Positions 8,168 to 18,227 of a stretch of 55,556 nucleotides of DNA are shown here, one piece after another (the first letter of the stretch is position 1; every line of letters starts with the position of its first letter). The stretch lies in NCBI GenBank assembly GCA_947476255.1, contig CANJPY010000022.1:1-55556 (forward strand). Direction: 5' to 3'. This stretch comes from Chthoniobacteraceae bacterium (GTDB lineage Bacteria; Verrucomicrobiota; Verrucomicrobiia; Chthoniobacterales; Chthoniobacteraceae). The translations under genes and the position numbers were made by a program. A model generated the notes under the pieces. The model did no database searches. It had not been told where the DNA came from and saw only the letters and a list, made by a program, of their open reading frames with translations.

Positions 8168-9298
8168 ATGAAGCACCCCACCCCCCTGTTTCTTTCGGTC
8201 TCCGCCCTCGTTTCGACCACCTTTCTTTCCCTTTCAATCGGGACCCTCTCTGCGGCAAAGCCCCTTCCTCGCAGTTCGCCCGAAGCCCAAGGCGTGGCCT
8301 CAAGCGCCATCAGGGAATATCTGGCAGCCGCGGATCAAGAAATCCATACGCTGCACAGTTTTATGCTCGTCAGGCACGGCCATGTGGTCGCTGAGGCTTG
8401 GTGGAAACCCGAGCACGAAGACAAGCCACACGTGTTGTGGTCCTTGAGCAAAAGCTTTAATGCCACGGCCGTGGGACTGGCGGAGGCCGAGGGAAAATTA
8501 AGTCTGGAAGATCCGGTGGTGAAGTTTTTCCCGGGGGAGACGCCGGCGCAGCCCTCCGAAAATCTCAAGGCGATGCGGGTGAAGGATCTCCTGACCATGA
8601 CGGGCGGCCATGAAGTGGAACCCAAGTTTAACATCGGAGCGGGCCCAACCGTGAAGGATTTCCTGAACCATCCCGTGGCACACACACCCGGCACCTGGTT
8701 CTGTTACAATACGCCCGGGAGTTACACCCTTTCCGCCATCGTGACCAAAGCAACGGGACAAACGGTGCAGGAATACCTCAAGGCCCGCCTTTTTGAACCG
8801 CTTGGCATCGAAAACACGGAATGGGGTACAACCTCCGAGGGCTTCAATTTTGGGGGATACGGCCTCTTTGTCCGCACGGAGGATATTGCGAAATTTGGCC
8901 AACTGTATTTGCAGAAGGGACAATGGAACGACAAGCAGGTGCTCCCCCCGAAGTGGGTGGAAGCAGCCACCGCAAAGCAGGTGCCCAATGACAAGGCCAC
9001 CAGTGCCAGAAGCGCCGACTGGCGGCAGGGCTACGGGTTCCAATTCTGGCGCTGTCAGAATAACGCCTACCGTGGCGACGGGCGTGACGGCCAGATTTGT
9101 CTAGTTCTCCCCGAACAGGATGCCGTGATTGCCATCACTGCCCAAACGGGCCAGATGCAGGCCGAATTGGATCTGGTCTGGAATAAACTCCTGCCTGCCT
9201 TCAAATCTGCGGCCCTTCCAGAAAATCAGGCGGAATACGCCAAACTCAAAGAAGCGGCAGGCAATCTCAACGCCCATCCTGTCAAAAAATCACAGTAG
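8168..9298 (+). CDS. Secreted serine hydrolase, class C beta-lactamase/esterase fold
   Basis: A 376-residue protein with a Sec signal peptide (hydrophobic core FLSVSALVSTTFLSLSI, cleavage after about residue 29). The serine beta-lactamase-fold motifs are in order: SLSKSF (SxxK, catalytic Ser and Lys, about residue 94), YNTPGSY (Tyr-x-Asn, about 178) and YRGDGRDGQ in place of the KTG/HxG motif. It is more like EstB-type esterases or 6-aminohexanoate-dimer-hydrolase relatives than a true AmpC, so antibiotic resistance should not be inferred. Expected location is periplasmic. No Shine-Dalgarno sequence is visible before ATG 8168. Confidence 0.88.
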   Translation: MKHPTPLFLSVSALVSTTFLSLSIGTLSAAKPLPRSSPEAQGVASSAIREYLAAADQEIHTLHSFMLVRHGHVVAEAWWKPEHEDKPHVLWSLSKSFNATAVGLAEAEGKLSLEDPVVKFFPGETPAQPSENLKAMRVKDLLTMTGGHEVEPKFNIGAGPTVKDFLNHPVAHTPGTWFCYNTPGSYTLSAIVTKATGQTVQEYLKARLFEPLGIENTEWGTTSEGFNFGGYGLFVRTEDIAKFGQLYLQKGQWNDKQVLPPKWVEAATAKQVPNDKATSARSADWRQGYGFQFWRCQNNAYRGDGRDGQICLVLPEQDAVIAITAQTGQMQAELDLVWNKLLPAFKSAALPENQAEYAKLKEAAGNLNAHPVKKSQ

Positions 9299-9461
9299 TT
9301 TGCGCCCGCTCCCCCGCAAAAGGGAATCTGCTAAACGAGGCATCGCTCCAGCGCGCGCTCCTCAAAATACCTGTGCGGACGTTTTCGCCTGATAAACGAG
9401 GGGCGCCTTTCTAGAGGCAACCCTCGAATCCAAGCGAACAGAGGACAAGGTCCACCATGTT

Positions 9462-9502
9462 TTGAAAGGACCGTTACGGCTTGTGTTATACTGACACACA
9501 AG
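9462..9502 (+). promoter_or_regulatory. Candidate promoter and inverted repeat upstream of recCBD
   Basis: TTGAAA (9462-9467) and TATACT (9487-9492) form a sigma70-like pair with a somewhat long 19-bp spacer. The -10 hexamer lies inside an inverted repeat, CTTGTGT (9480-9486) and ACACAAG (9496-9502), an arrangement typical of a repressor site over a promoter. It lies 63 bp before the recC ATG. Its similarity to any known operator is not established; it does not look like the usual LexA boxes I know. Confidence 0.4.
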
Positions 9503-9564
9503 TTGCTTTCACCGCTCTTTCCTCCTGTCTCGCTACGCCCACGCTCTCTCCACTGAATTATTCT

Positions 9565-12500
9565 ATGTTTTTTCTCGCAGAGACCCCCAAGGCCCTCCTC
9601 GATCACGCGAGTGTGCATCTGGCTCGTATTCGTGACCTGCACGCCAGACACTGGCTGATCTGCCCCGGACGAGGCAGATCCGAATATCTTCTCCAAAAAT
9701 GGGCGCAATTATCGGGAATCGCCTCCCATGCCCAAGAAATCGACCTCCGCGTTTTGCTCGAACAGATTGCCGCCACAGGGAGGGCCCATTTCGACTTCGA
9801 CAAGTTGCGCCTCGCTGTCTGTGACAGCCTGCCAAGGGTAGCCGAGGCCCACCCAGGGGCGCTGCCTCTGCAGAAGTCCCTCCCCTTGACACCCGTAAGC
9901 GCCTCGGTTTTGAGTTGGTCCTCGGTCCTCGCAAAAGTCCTCGACGATACCATGCAGTGCAGGGAAGGCGAGGCACGCTGGGGAAGTGGAGCTTTTCTGG
10001 AATACATCGCCAACGATACGGAAGTTTCCAAAATCGTCGCCACCCATCCCGGAACGCTCACGGAGCAAGAGTTTGAAGTCTCCATCCAAGCGTGGATCCA
10101 AACCTGGCAAACCAAGGGAGGGGTGCCGCATCTGTGGATTCAACTGGACGCTGGGCTGGCCCTCTTGCAATTCAGGCGCTTGTTGCACCTCGTTGAGACC
10201 CTCGAGAAAAAAGTCCCCGGCCGTGTGCACCTCTTTGCCCTGGCTCCCAGCCAACAGTACTGGGCGCATCTCAAACTGCGCTCCTCCTTTCGCAAAACTG
10301 GCATGACGGAAAAGGACCCCGACACCCATCCGGGCGGTTTGTTGTGGGCCTTCGGACGTTATTCTCAGGATTTGCAAAAACAGCTTGCGGACACCCTTCA
10401 AGCCACCGGCGACGGAGGGGTCGACTTGGAAAGTCCCGCGCCCAAGGACAACCTGCTTGGCTGGTTACAACGGTCCTGCCGCGAGGCCTCTCCGACTGAA
10501 GCGACCATGCGCCCCCCCATCACCCCGGGAGAGGCCTCTCTAAGCGTCCATTCCACCCACACGCGCCTGCGCGAAATGGAGGTCTGCCGGGATCGAATCC
10601 TTCAAGCCTTGGGGGAAATCCCAGACCTCCGCTATGAGGAAATTCTACTCCTTCTCACCAATCCCAAAGAGCAGGCGCCCTATGTAGAAGCAGCCTTCCA
10701 AGCGAGTCCCGAATGTCGCCTGCCGTTCCGCATCTTAGGGTTTGGCCAGGCCGTTCCCTCGGGATTTGCAGCGACCCTCGAGAATTTGCTGCAGTCTCTC
10801 ACAGGAAGATTAACGCTGGAGACTCTCCAAGGGTTGCTGGAAAGCCCGCTGATCGCAGACAAATTCGCCTTTAATGAAGCGGATGAGGAGGGCAAAACGG
10901 TGATTCAATGGCTCGCAGACGCCCAATTCCGCTGGGGCTTCACGCCTGAGCACCGCCGCGAATTTCAAAATATTCCAGAAAACCGCTGGAATCTCCTCTG
11001 GGCACTCGGCCGCCTTGGACTGGGCGCCATTGTCAAAGAAGGGCAGAGGAACACCCCTCTGGAAACCACGGAGCCCGCTCATTCCACCGTGCCCCTCGAA
11101 CGCACCTCGGGCCTTGGTTTGAAACTTCTCGCGAAACTCGCTCTGTTTGCCAGACGCTTACAAGATGCCCGCGAGCAATGGTCTCGAACACCTGCGCGCA
11201 CCATTCTCGAATGGAATCAATTGGCGTCCTCCCTCGCCGAAACCTTCCTGTCCAGAGACGACTCCGTGGCCGGACAACATGCGACGGATTTCCAAAACAA
11301 AATCTTGCCCGCCCTCAACCGGGCCAATCTCGAGGGTCTCCAACTTGATGCAGGCGCCTACCGCCGCCTCCTCACAGAAAAATTGGCGCTTCTTACAGAG
11401 TCCTCCAGTCGGGGCCCCGGCGGAATCCAAGTGGCTGACCTCCGCCAGTACGCAGGCGTGCCCGCGCGCATGATTCTCGTTACAGGATTGGACGATGGCG
11501 CTTTTCCCAAACGCGATGAACGTCCCGATTGGCACCCCCTTCTCAAGAACCCCCGCCCTGGGGATCCCTCCCTGCGCGATTCCGATCGCCACGCTCTGCT
11601 TCTCGCCCTGCTCGCCTGCGGGGACAGGCTCGTTCTTTCTTACCGCGGCAACTCCGACCAAGATTCCAAAGAGCGCCCGCCTTCCACCGCCCTAGCAGAC
11701 CTGCTTGAAATCGTCGACCAAACCACCTGCCCCATTCAGGAAGGGGTTCCTCCGCACAAACAGGTTCTTTTCTTCCATCCCCTCAACGGCTTCAGTCCCG
11801 CCGCCTTTTCCATCCACAATGGGCTCCAGCAGCAAGGCATGACTCCCTCGGATCACCGGGCGGCTCAAGTCCTCTCGAGCAGAGAAACGCTGTCTCCCCT
11901 CAAAGGCCCCTGGTTCTTCACACAAGCCCCTGAGGAAAACTTTCCTGTGTCGTTTCAGATGCTCCGCAAGCTCTTTTTAGAACCATGCGCCCTTCTGCTC
12001 GAACGCCTCGGCATTCGTTTGCCGGAACAAGCGCCTGAACTGCCCCGCGGTGATCTGCTCGAAACCGGTTCTCTGGAAGACTGGGCCATCAAGGACGACC
12101 TGCTCAAAGCCTTTCTCGAGGACCAAGACGCCGCCCTTGTCAAAAAACGTCTGGCAGCCTCAGGAAAAATTCCGAGAGGAAAACTTGGGGATTTAGTCCT
12201 CTTCGCAGCGGACACAAAACTAAAGGATTTAAAGGAACGGCTCGCAGCCCATGTTCCCATTCGGCCGGAAGCACGTGTCGTTCGAAAATACAGAATTGAA
12301 GTCACTGACACCGGCGGTGGCGGACGTTCTCTCCTGATCGAAGGGACTCCGAAATCCGGGTGGTACCAAATCCCCGGACAAACGACCCTTCTTTATTTCT
12401 CTGCGTCCTCGTTCGAACACTCACAGGAAAAAAGAGAATTAAGCTGCCTCTTGGAGGCTCTCGGCATTGTGGCTTCTGCGGACCCGCTTGGCCCACCACC

Positions 12501-12873
12501 GCCCACGCACCTTAGCGCCCATTTTTGCGACGATACATTCGAGCACCCGCTTCCCAAACCTACGGATGCGATAAAGGCTCTCGAAGAGCTCCTCCCCCTG
12601 CTTCGACTGGCGCGTCAATGCGCGCTTCCCTTCTGGCCTGACGTGGAAAACTGCCCCCAATGGCGAAAACCCAATTCCAACTCGAATACGCCGCCTGTCT
12701 GCGACTCCCCGTCGACACGCTACGCCTTCCGAGGCTGCACGGACCCCTTTTTATGGCGTCCTGAAGGGCTGCCTGACTGGCTCCCAAATCCAGCACAACC
12801 CATTGCCTTAAGAATCTCTGAATTCATCGCCCTTTGGAAACAATCCCTCGGTGTAGCCACCACCACCCCATGA
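9565..12873 (+). CDS. recC: Exodeoxyribonuclease V gamma subunit (RecC)
   Basis: A 1,102-residue protein, close to the E. coli RecC length. The strongest family block lies at residues about 635-710: ILVTGLDDGAFPKRDERPDW, later GDPSLRDSDRHALLLALLAC and LVLSYRG, with RPPSTALADLL after it. This is the conserved RecC region corresponding to inactive helicase motifs. RecC recognises Chi-type sites and holds RecB and RecD in the recombination nuclease complex. I chose ATG 9565 because the homologous N-terminus (FFLAETPKALLDHA) starts there; the open frame extends upstream to a start at 9481 inside the promoter region. Its stop overlaps the recB start as ATGA. Confidence 0.93.
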   Translation: MFFLAETPKALLDHASVHLARIRDLHARHWLICPGRGRSEYLLQKWAQLSGIASHAQEIDLRVLLEQIAATGRAHFDFDKLRLAVCDSLPRVAEAHPGALPLQKSLPLTPVSASVLSWSSVLAKVLDDTMQCREGEARWGSGAFLEYIANDTEVSKIVATHPGTLTEQEFEVSIQAWIQTWQTKGGVPHLWIQLDAGLALLQFRRLLHLVETLEKKVPGRVHLFALAPSQQYWAHLKLRSSFRKTGMTEKDPDTHPGGLLWAFGRYSQDLQKQLADTLQATGDGGVDLESPAPKDNLLGWLQRSCREASPTEATMRPPITPGEASLSVHSTHTRLREMEVCRDRILQALGEIPDLRYEEILLLLTNPKEQAPYVEAAFQASPECRLPFRILGFGQAVPSGFAATLENLLQSLTGRLTLETLQGLLESPLIADKFAFNEADEEGKTVIQWLADAQFRWGFTPEHRREFQNIPENRWNLLWALGRLGLGAIVKEGQRNTPLETTEPAHSTVPLERTSGLGLKLLAKLALFARRLQDAREQWSRTPARTILEWNQLASSLAETFLSRDDSVAGQHATDFQNKILPALNRANLEGLQLDAGAYRRLLTEKLALLTESSSRGPGGIQVADLRQYAGVPARMILVTGLDDGAFPKRDERPDWHPLLKNPRPGDPSLRDSDRHALLLALLACGDRLVLSYRGNSDQDSKERPPSTALADLLEIVDQTTCPIQEGVPPHKQVLFFHPLNGFSPAAFSIHNGLQQQGMTPSDHRAAQVLSSRETLSPLKGPWFFTQAPEENFPVSFQMLRKLFLEPCALLLERLGIRLPEQAPELPRGDLLETGSLEDWAIKDDLLKAFLEDQDAALVKKRLAASGKIPRGKLGDLVLFAADTKLKDLKERLAAHVPIRPEARVVRKYRIEVTDTGGGGRSLLIEGTPKSGWYQIPGQTTLLYFSASSFEHSQEKRELSCLLEALGIVASADPLGPPPPTHLSAHFCDDTFEHPLPKPTDAIKALEELLPLLRLARQCALPFWPDVENCPQWRKPNSNSNTPPVCDSPSTRYAFRGCTDPFLWRPEGLPDWLPNPAQPIALRISEFIALWKQSLGVATTTP

Positions 12874-15800
12874 ACTTCGACCCGCTCACACAGCCCATTA
12901 CAGGCCAATACTCCATTGAAGCCAGTGCCGGTACGGGCAAGACCTTTTCCATCACCCTCCTCTGGCTCAGACTTCTGGTGGAGCAAGACCTGAATGTGGA
13001 GCAAATTCTGGTCAGTACGTTCACCCGTGCAGCCACCGCTGAACTCAAAGAACGCCTGCTCACGTCGCTACGACGTGCGGTCACCGCCGCCAAGGCCCTC
13101 GCAGAAGGCGCTACAGCGGAACCTTCCCTGGAACTCCAAATCCTCCAGCAGCGCCTGCATGCCGCCCCCACCTCGGCCAAACAGATCTACGACCACCTCT
13201 CAAAGGCACTCAGCAGCTTTGATCTGGCCCCCATCTCCACCATTCACAGCTTTTGCCAGTCGCTCCTGAACCGGCACTCCCTTGAACTCGGCTGTGACTC
13301 CCAAATCAAGATCTCCCAAAACTGTCAGGAAATAGGAGATGAAATCCGCGACGACACCCTGCTCCCCCTCACGGACTTCTTCAATCCTGACCATCATACC
13401 CTCTCGCAAACTGCGAAAAAACTCGAAAGCCACCCGACGGCCAAAGTTCACCTCCCCCAGGAAACCTTGGAGGAACTCAAAGAGGCTTGGCACCAAACCC
13501 TCGCACAGCTTCATCTGGATCTGCAGGCCTTCACGCCGAAAGGCAAAAGCGAAAGTTTGAAAAAAAACATCACAAAGCTCCGCCTGCTCGCAGACACTTC
13601 CATTTGGACCAAGCCGATTAGCAAATCCGACCAGCCTTCTTTGGCAAAGGAACCCGGCGGCAGCTCCCTGTTGGCAAATTATGAGAAAGCGGGCCTCCTC
13701 AAACGCCAGATCGAAACCTATGAACTAGGGCATCATTTTCGAAGCAGGCTGACTGCGCGTAAAAACACCCTTGGCGTGCGCAGCATGAACGATCTGATCC
13801 ACACGGTTTATGAGGCGCTGCACACAGAAGACGCCCTCGATTCCGGGACAGAGAGCCCCCTTGCCCGTGCGGTACGAAGCCGGTTGCGCGCCGCCATCAT
13901 CGACGAATGCCAGGACAGCGACATCCTCCAAATCGAAGTCTTTAAAACCATTTTCGGCCATGCCAGTACGACCTCTTTCATCGTCATAGGGGATCCAAAG
14001 CAAAGCATCTACCGCTTCCGCGGAGCAGACCTTGCCAGCTATAAAAACCTCGCTCACAACGTCACGCAGGCACCTCAAATGCGGGCAAATTACCGCTCGG
14101 ACGAGGCCCTGATCGACTGTCTCAACGCCCTCTACAGCCCTGGTTTTGAATTTCCGGACTCCCGTAACCCAGAGGCAAAAACACACTATGTGCCAGTCAC
14201 CGCGCATATCAAGGAAGCCCGAATCTTCGACCCGTCCTGCAACAAGCCCCTGGTTTTTTTCCAGACCAGCTCCACAAGCCGGGAAGAAGCTCAAGAACAC
14301 CTCGCAAAATGGGTGGCCAAGGAATGTGCGAGGCTTTTGGACGGAAACACCACCCTTGTGGACCGGCATTCCGGGACAAGCCGTCCCCTTGAGGCAGGAG
14401 ACATCGCTATTCTGGCTTCAAATCGTAAAGAACTACGTTCCTGCAGAGAACAGCTCATCGCCAAAGGCATTCCCTGCCAATCCGCCGGCGCAGGCCTCGG
14501 AAGTGTCTACGAAAGCGATGAGGCTCTGGACGTCCTCGCCTGGCTCGAACTCCTCTCAGCCCTGCTCGAGGGCGGGGATATCCTCACCAAACTATGCGCC
14601 TTTTTGGGCACTCCCCTTGGAGGGAAACCGTTCTCCGAGTTTGCCAAGTTTCGTGAGGATGCCACACAACAAGCCATCCTCTGCAGCAGCCTCCAAAAAG
14701 ACCTCGCAGACTTTCAACGCTCAGGCCCGTTGCCCGTCCTGTTACGCGTCCTCGCGCGAAAAGAAGGCGCCGCACACCCGCTCTCCTGCGTGGAGGGCGA
14801 ACGCCTTTTCACAAACTGGCGACAACTCGGAGCCCTGCTCCAAACCGAATTTGCCCTCGGTCATCGTTCTCCCAAGACACTCGCAGTTTGGCTCTCGCGC
14901 AAGATTGCAGCGCCGGACAAACAAACCGAGGAGGATTCCGAAGCAAGCACCGCGATGCGTCTGGAAACGGATGCGCCTACGGTTCACCTCACCACCATCC
15001 ACGGTTCAAAGGGGTTGGAATATCCTGTCGTTTTTTGCCCCTATCTCTGGTCTGTCACCAGCCGGCAAAAACGAAGGGAAAACAAAGTCGCTCTCTTCCG
15101 CGAAACAACCGGATGGGGTATTGATTCGAGTTCTAAAGCGTTCGAATCAAACCTAGAAACTGCCCTTGAGCAGGAAGATGAAGAGGAACACAGGAAGCTC
15201 TACGTCGCACTCACCCGCCCGCGCCACAGGCTTTATATCGGGGTCGCCGCCATTCCAAAAGCTAAGCGCGGAGCAGATCACGAAAACACGTCCAAACATT
15301 CCGCTTTCGCAAAACTTCCCGGCCTTGGGCTCGATACTCTGGAACTGGACCAATGGGAAGAACACCTCAAAAGCCTCGCGTGGGCCAAGTTTTACCCCAT
15401 TTTTGAGGAAAACTCCGACTCGCCACAGGATTCCTCTCTTTCGTCCTCTTTGCACGAAAAGCCGCTGCATCCTTGTCCCAGTCCCCTCTCTTATTTCTTT
15501 CCTTTTTCTGCCAAACGCAGCTTTTCCTCGCTGTCCAAGTCCGATCAAGAACACCACCTTCATGCCGCAGACCGCGACCACAGCCACAGCAGCTCCTCAG
15601 AAGAAACCCCGAAACGTATAGACCTTCTCCAAAACCTCGGGAAAGCAGGCAGTATTTTGGGAGATCAACTGCATCGCGCCCTCGAAAATTATCTGGGCAA
15701 CCGCATGGACCTGACCAATGCCCTTGCGGGTTATGAAAACCCGACCGCATGGGAAACCGCCGTGAGCGCCATCGTGCGCACCCCGCTCGCTCTTGGAGAC

Positions 15801-16325
15801 ACCGCTCAAACCACGCTGGAACAAGTCCGCGAGCGCTGTATTACCGAAATGCAATTCCATCTGCCCGTCGACCGCATTAATTCCACCTCCCTTTCCGAAG
15901 CTCTCGCAGAGGACGACTTAATCGCAAAAAACACCTTGCACCTGCAATGGGCGGACAAACTTAAATCCTGGCCGTTCTCGGAATTCACCGGGTTTCTGCA
16001 GGGCTTCATCGACTTGATTTTTGAACACAATGGACGCTGGTATGTCGCGGACTACAAAAGCAACCGGCTGAATGGATATGAGCAGGATGCTCTGCACGCA
16101 GCGATGCGGGAACACCACTACCTCCTCCAATCCCGCATTTACACCCTGGCCCTGCACCGCCACCTCGCGCATCACGTCGACAACTACGATTACGAGCAGC
16201 ACTTTGGAGGCGTGGTCTATCTCTTCGTCAGGGGCTTCCCGCAAGACGGAGTCTGGTTTGAAAAACCAGCCCTCGCGTCTGTCGAACGCCTCGGAAAACT
16301 CTTCGAAAACACGCCCCGTCACTGA
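12870..16325 (+). CDS. recB: Exodeoxyribonuclease V beta subunit (RecB helicase-nuclease)
   Basis: An 1,151-residue UvrD-type helicase fused to a nuclease. Walker A is EASAGTGKT (residues 17-25). TRAATAELKERL and NDLIHTVYEAL follow; Walker B is IIDECQDSD (about 345), then GDPKQSIYRFRGAD (about 373), TTIHGSKGLEYPVVF (about 708) and YVALTRPRHRLYIG. The C-terminal nuclease has GFIDLIF and WYVADYKSN, giving the catalytic Asp-Asp-Lys set of RecB nucleases (about 1045-1065). It should unwind and degrade double-stranded ends and load the recombinase after site recognition. ATG 12870 overlaps the recC TGA. Residues about 845-900 form a low-complexity Ser/His/Pro-rich linker before the nuclease domain. 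Confidence 0.95.
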   Translation: MNFDPLTQPITGQYSIEASAGTGKTFSITLLWLRLLVEQDLNVEQILVSTFTRAATAELKERLLTSLRRAVTAAKALAEGATAEPSLELQILQQRLHAAPTSAKQIYDHLSKALSSFDLAPISTIHSFCQSLLNRHSLELGCDSQIKISQNCQEIGDEIRDDTLLPLTDFFNPDHHTLSQTAKKLESHPTAKVHLPQETLEELKEAWHQTLAQLHLDLQAFTPKGKSESLKKNITKLRLLADTSIWTKPISKSDQPSLAKEPGGSSLLANYEKAGLLKRQIETYELGHHFRSRLTARKNTLGVRSMNDLIHTVYEALHTEDALDSGTESPLARAVRSRLRAAIIDECQDSDILQIEVFKTIFGHASTTSFIVIGDPKQSIYRFRGADLASYKNLAHNVTQAPQMRANYRSDEALIDCLNALYSPGFEFPDSRNPEAKTHYVPVTAHIKEARIFDPSCNKPLVFFQTSSTSREEAQEHLAKWVAKECARLLDGNTTLVDRHSGTSRPLEAGDIAILASNRKELRSCREQLIAKGIPCQSAGAGLGSVYESDEALDVLAWLELLSALLEGGDILTKLCAFLGTPLGGKPFSEFAKFREDATQQAILCSSLQKDLADFQRSGPLPVLLRVLARKEGAAHPLSCVEGERLFTNWRQLGALLQTEFALGHRSPKTLAVWLSRKIAAPDKQTEEDSEASTAMRLETDAPTVHLTTIHGSKGLEYPVVFCPYLWSVTSRQKRRENKVALFRETTGWGIDSSSKAFESNLETALEQEDEEEHRKLYVALTRPRHRLYIGVAAIPKAKRGADHENTSKHSAFAKLPGLGLDTLELDQWEEHLKSLAWAKFYPIFEENSDSPQDSSLSSSLHEKPLHPCPSPLSYFFPFSAKRSFSSLSKSDQEHHLHAADRDHSHSSSSEETPKRIDLLQNLGKAGSILGDQLHRALENYLGNRMDLTNALAGYENPTAWETAVSAIVRTPLALGDTAQTTLEQVRERCITEMQFHLPVDRINSTSLSEALAEDDLIAKNTLHLQWADKLKSWPFSEFTGFLQGFIDLIFEHNGRWYVADYKSNRLNGYEQDALHAAMREHHYLLQSRIYTLALHRHLAHHVDNYDYEQHFGGVVYLFVRGFPQDGVWFEKPALASVERLGKLFENTPRH

Positions 16326-18148
16326 TGCAACTCTCCAATCCACAATCCCTCTCCGACGGCTTTCAGGAACTGGCAGACTCCATCTGGAGCCAGGCCGCGG
16401 GCCCTCAACCACCCGAGGAAAACGCGTCAGGCATTCGGGAAATACTCGCGGAACTTCTGCGTAAAGCCGCTGCTGGAAACGGCTTCGTCCCACTCCGGGA
16501 CCTGCAGCCGTCGCCCTCTGTACTCGCGGAACTGACCCACTATCCCCACCTATTCACCCTCGAGGGGGAGTTCCTGATGCTCCCGCGCTACGCGCATCAT
16601 TGTGAGGTCATCCGTTCCTTTTTTACGACTCGCCTAGAGGCACGCTTCCCGCGCTTTAACCATACCCTTGTAGCCGCGCACCTCGATGCCTTGCTTCCGC
16701 GCCAAATCCTTACCGGCTTCGACAACGCCCAGCAGCGACTCGCCATCGCCCTCCTTGTTGACGCCTCCGTGGGCGTCCTCACAGGAGGCCCCGGCACCGG
16801 CAAAACAACCACCGCCGCCGCCCTGCTCGCCTTGCGACGCCGACTCGATCCTACCCTCTCCTCCGACCGCATTCTCGTCACCGCACCCACTGGCAAAGCG
16901 GCATGCCGCATTGCCGAAGCCATCACCAAATCCGCTTCCCTGCTCCAAGATTTGACGGAGGTTGAAAAACACTTTCTGCGCTCCATCCGCGCAATCACCC
17001 TGCACCGCGCCTTGGAATGGGGACCACTGCCGCCGGAAAAAGGCGGCCCCTTTCAACGCAACGCGAACTCCCCCCTGAATGCCTCGATCGTACTGGTCGA
17101 CGAAGCCAGCATGGTGGATCTCTCCCTCATGCATGCACTGGTCAAGGCCATGCCAGCGCATGCGTCTCTTTATCTTCTCGGAGACAGCGACCAACTGAAG
17201 AGCGTTGACGTCGGCGGCATTCTCTCGGAGCTGGTCCAAAGAGCCGGGCTCGCTCGAAGACTGGACGCCGCACGACAAGGGCTCTTGCAGGCCCGTCTGC
17301 AGCTCAGCGCCGACGAAGTCCAAACACACTTTGAAGCCGGCCTCCCAAGCCTGACTTCGCCTCAGACAGACCCCCTCCCGGGACTCGTTGCAGGGCTCAA
17401 ATACAGCCGCAGGGCAATGAACGCACCGTGGATTTTATCGCTGGCTGATGTGGTGAGACCAGGCACGCACCAATCTTTGGATTCGTTTTTAGAAATCTTT
17501 CAAACCAAAGACAACACCCATGCCCTGGCCTGGCATCGGCAGAATGCGGAGACCGCACGAAAATCCTTCTGCGCCACTCAATGGAAAGAATGGGTCGAGA
17601 AATCGCACGCGTGGACAGAGCTTCTCCAAGCGTCCACCGATGGTGACCTTCTCCCCAAACGGAGTGAGGCACTCGCTTTGTTGGAAAAATTCCAGCTCCT
17701 TTGCAGCACCAATGCCCAAGTCAACCGCGCCAACAACGAAGGCATCGCCCTGCTCCAAAAAGAACGTTCCTCCGGAAGTCCCCTGCCTCATGGCTGCCCC
17801 ATTATTATTCTCAGCAACCAACGCTCCTTGGGGCTCAGCAACGGCGACGTCGGCATCGCGCTTGGCTCCACCCACGGGGAAGCCTCGCTCGTGGCCCTGT
17901 TCCCCTCCGCAGACGGCATTCCGCGTCTGGTCCCCATGGCTCAACTCCCCGCGCACCAACCCGCTTTCGCGCTCACTATTCACAAAAGCCAGGGCTCCGA
18001 GTGGCAGCATATCGCCATCGAATTACCCTCCGATCCGGACTCCACAATACTCACCCGAAACCTTCTCTACACGGCCATCACCCGCTCCAGTCGCGCGATA
18101 GACTTGTTCGGCCCCGAATCTGTGATCCAGCATTTACTCAAAACCTGA
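16325..18148 (+). CDS. recD: Exodeoxyribonuclease V alpha subunit (RecD helicase)
   Basis: A 607-residue SF1B helicase matching RecD in length and motifs: GGPGTGKTTTAAALLA (Walker A, about residue 156), VLVDEASMVDLSLM (motif II, about 257), LLGDSDQLKSVDVGGIL (motif III), FALTIHKSQGSEW (motif V) and LLYTAITRSSRAI (motif VI). It tracks the 5'-ended strand in the RecBCD complex. The start shares bases with the recB stop (TGATG), completing a tight recC-recB-recD operon. The order is that of E. coli without ptrA. It has the short RecD N-terminal domain rather than the long RecD2 extension. Confidence 0.94.
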   Translation: MQLSNPQSLSDGFQELADSIWSQAAGPQPPEENASGIREILAELLRKAAAGNGFVPLRDLQPSPSVLAELTHYPHLFTLEGEFLMLPRYAHHCEVIRSFFTTRLEARFPRFNHTLVAAHLDALLPRQILTGFDNAQQRLAIALLVDASVGVLTGGPGTGKTTTAAALLALRRRLDPTLSSDRILVTAPTGKAACRIAEAITKSASLLQDLTEVEKHFLRSIRAITLHRALEWGPLPPEKGGPFQRNANSPLNASIVLVDEASMVDLSLMHALVKAMPAHASLYLLGDSDQLKSVDVGGILSELVQRAGLARRLDAARQGLLQARLQLSADEVQTHFEAGLPSLTSPQTDPLPGLVAGLKYSRRAMNAPWILSLADVVRPGTHQSLDSFLEIFQTKDNTHALAWHRQNAETARKSFCATQWKEWVEKSHAWTELLQASTDGDLLPKRSEALALLEKFQLLCSTNAQVNRANNEGIALLQKERSSGSPLPHGCPIIILSNQRSLGLSNGDVGIALGSTHGEASLVALFPSADGIPRLVPMAQLPAHQPAFALTIHKSQGSEWQHIAIELPSDPDSTILTRNLLYTAITRSSRAIDLFGPESVIQHLLKT

Positions 18149-18227
18149 GCTTTCTTCTCACCTGACGCCTCACCCGCGAATGCTTACTCAACGCGGAGCG
18201 CTCCCCCTCCCGGACGCTGAAAGCTGC

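Noticed and set aside
8168..9298. Beta-lactamase resistance gene
   Set aside because: The third motif is not KTG and the protein resembles esterase-type family members, so resistance is not supported.
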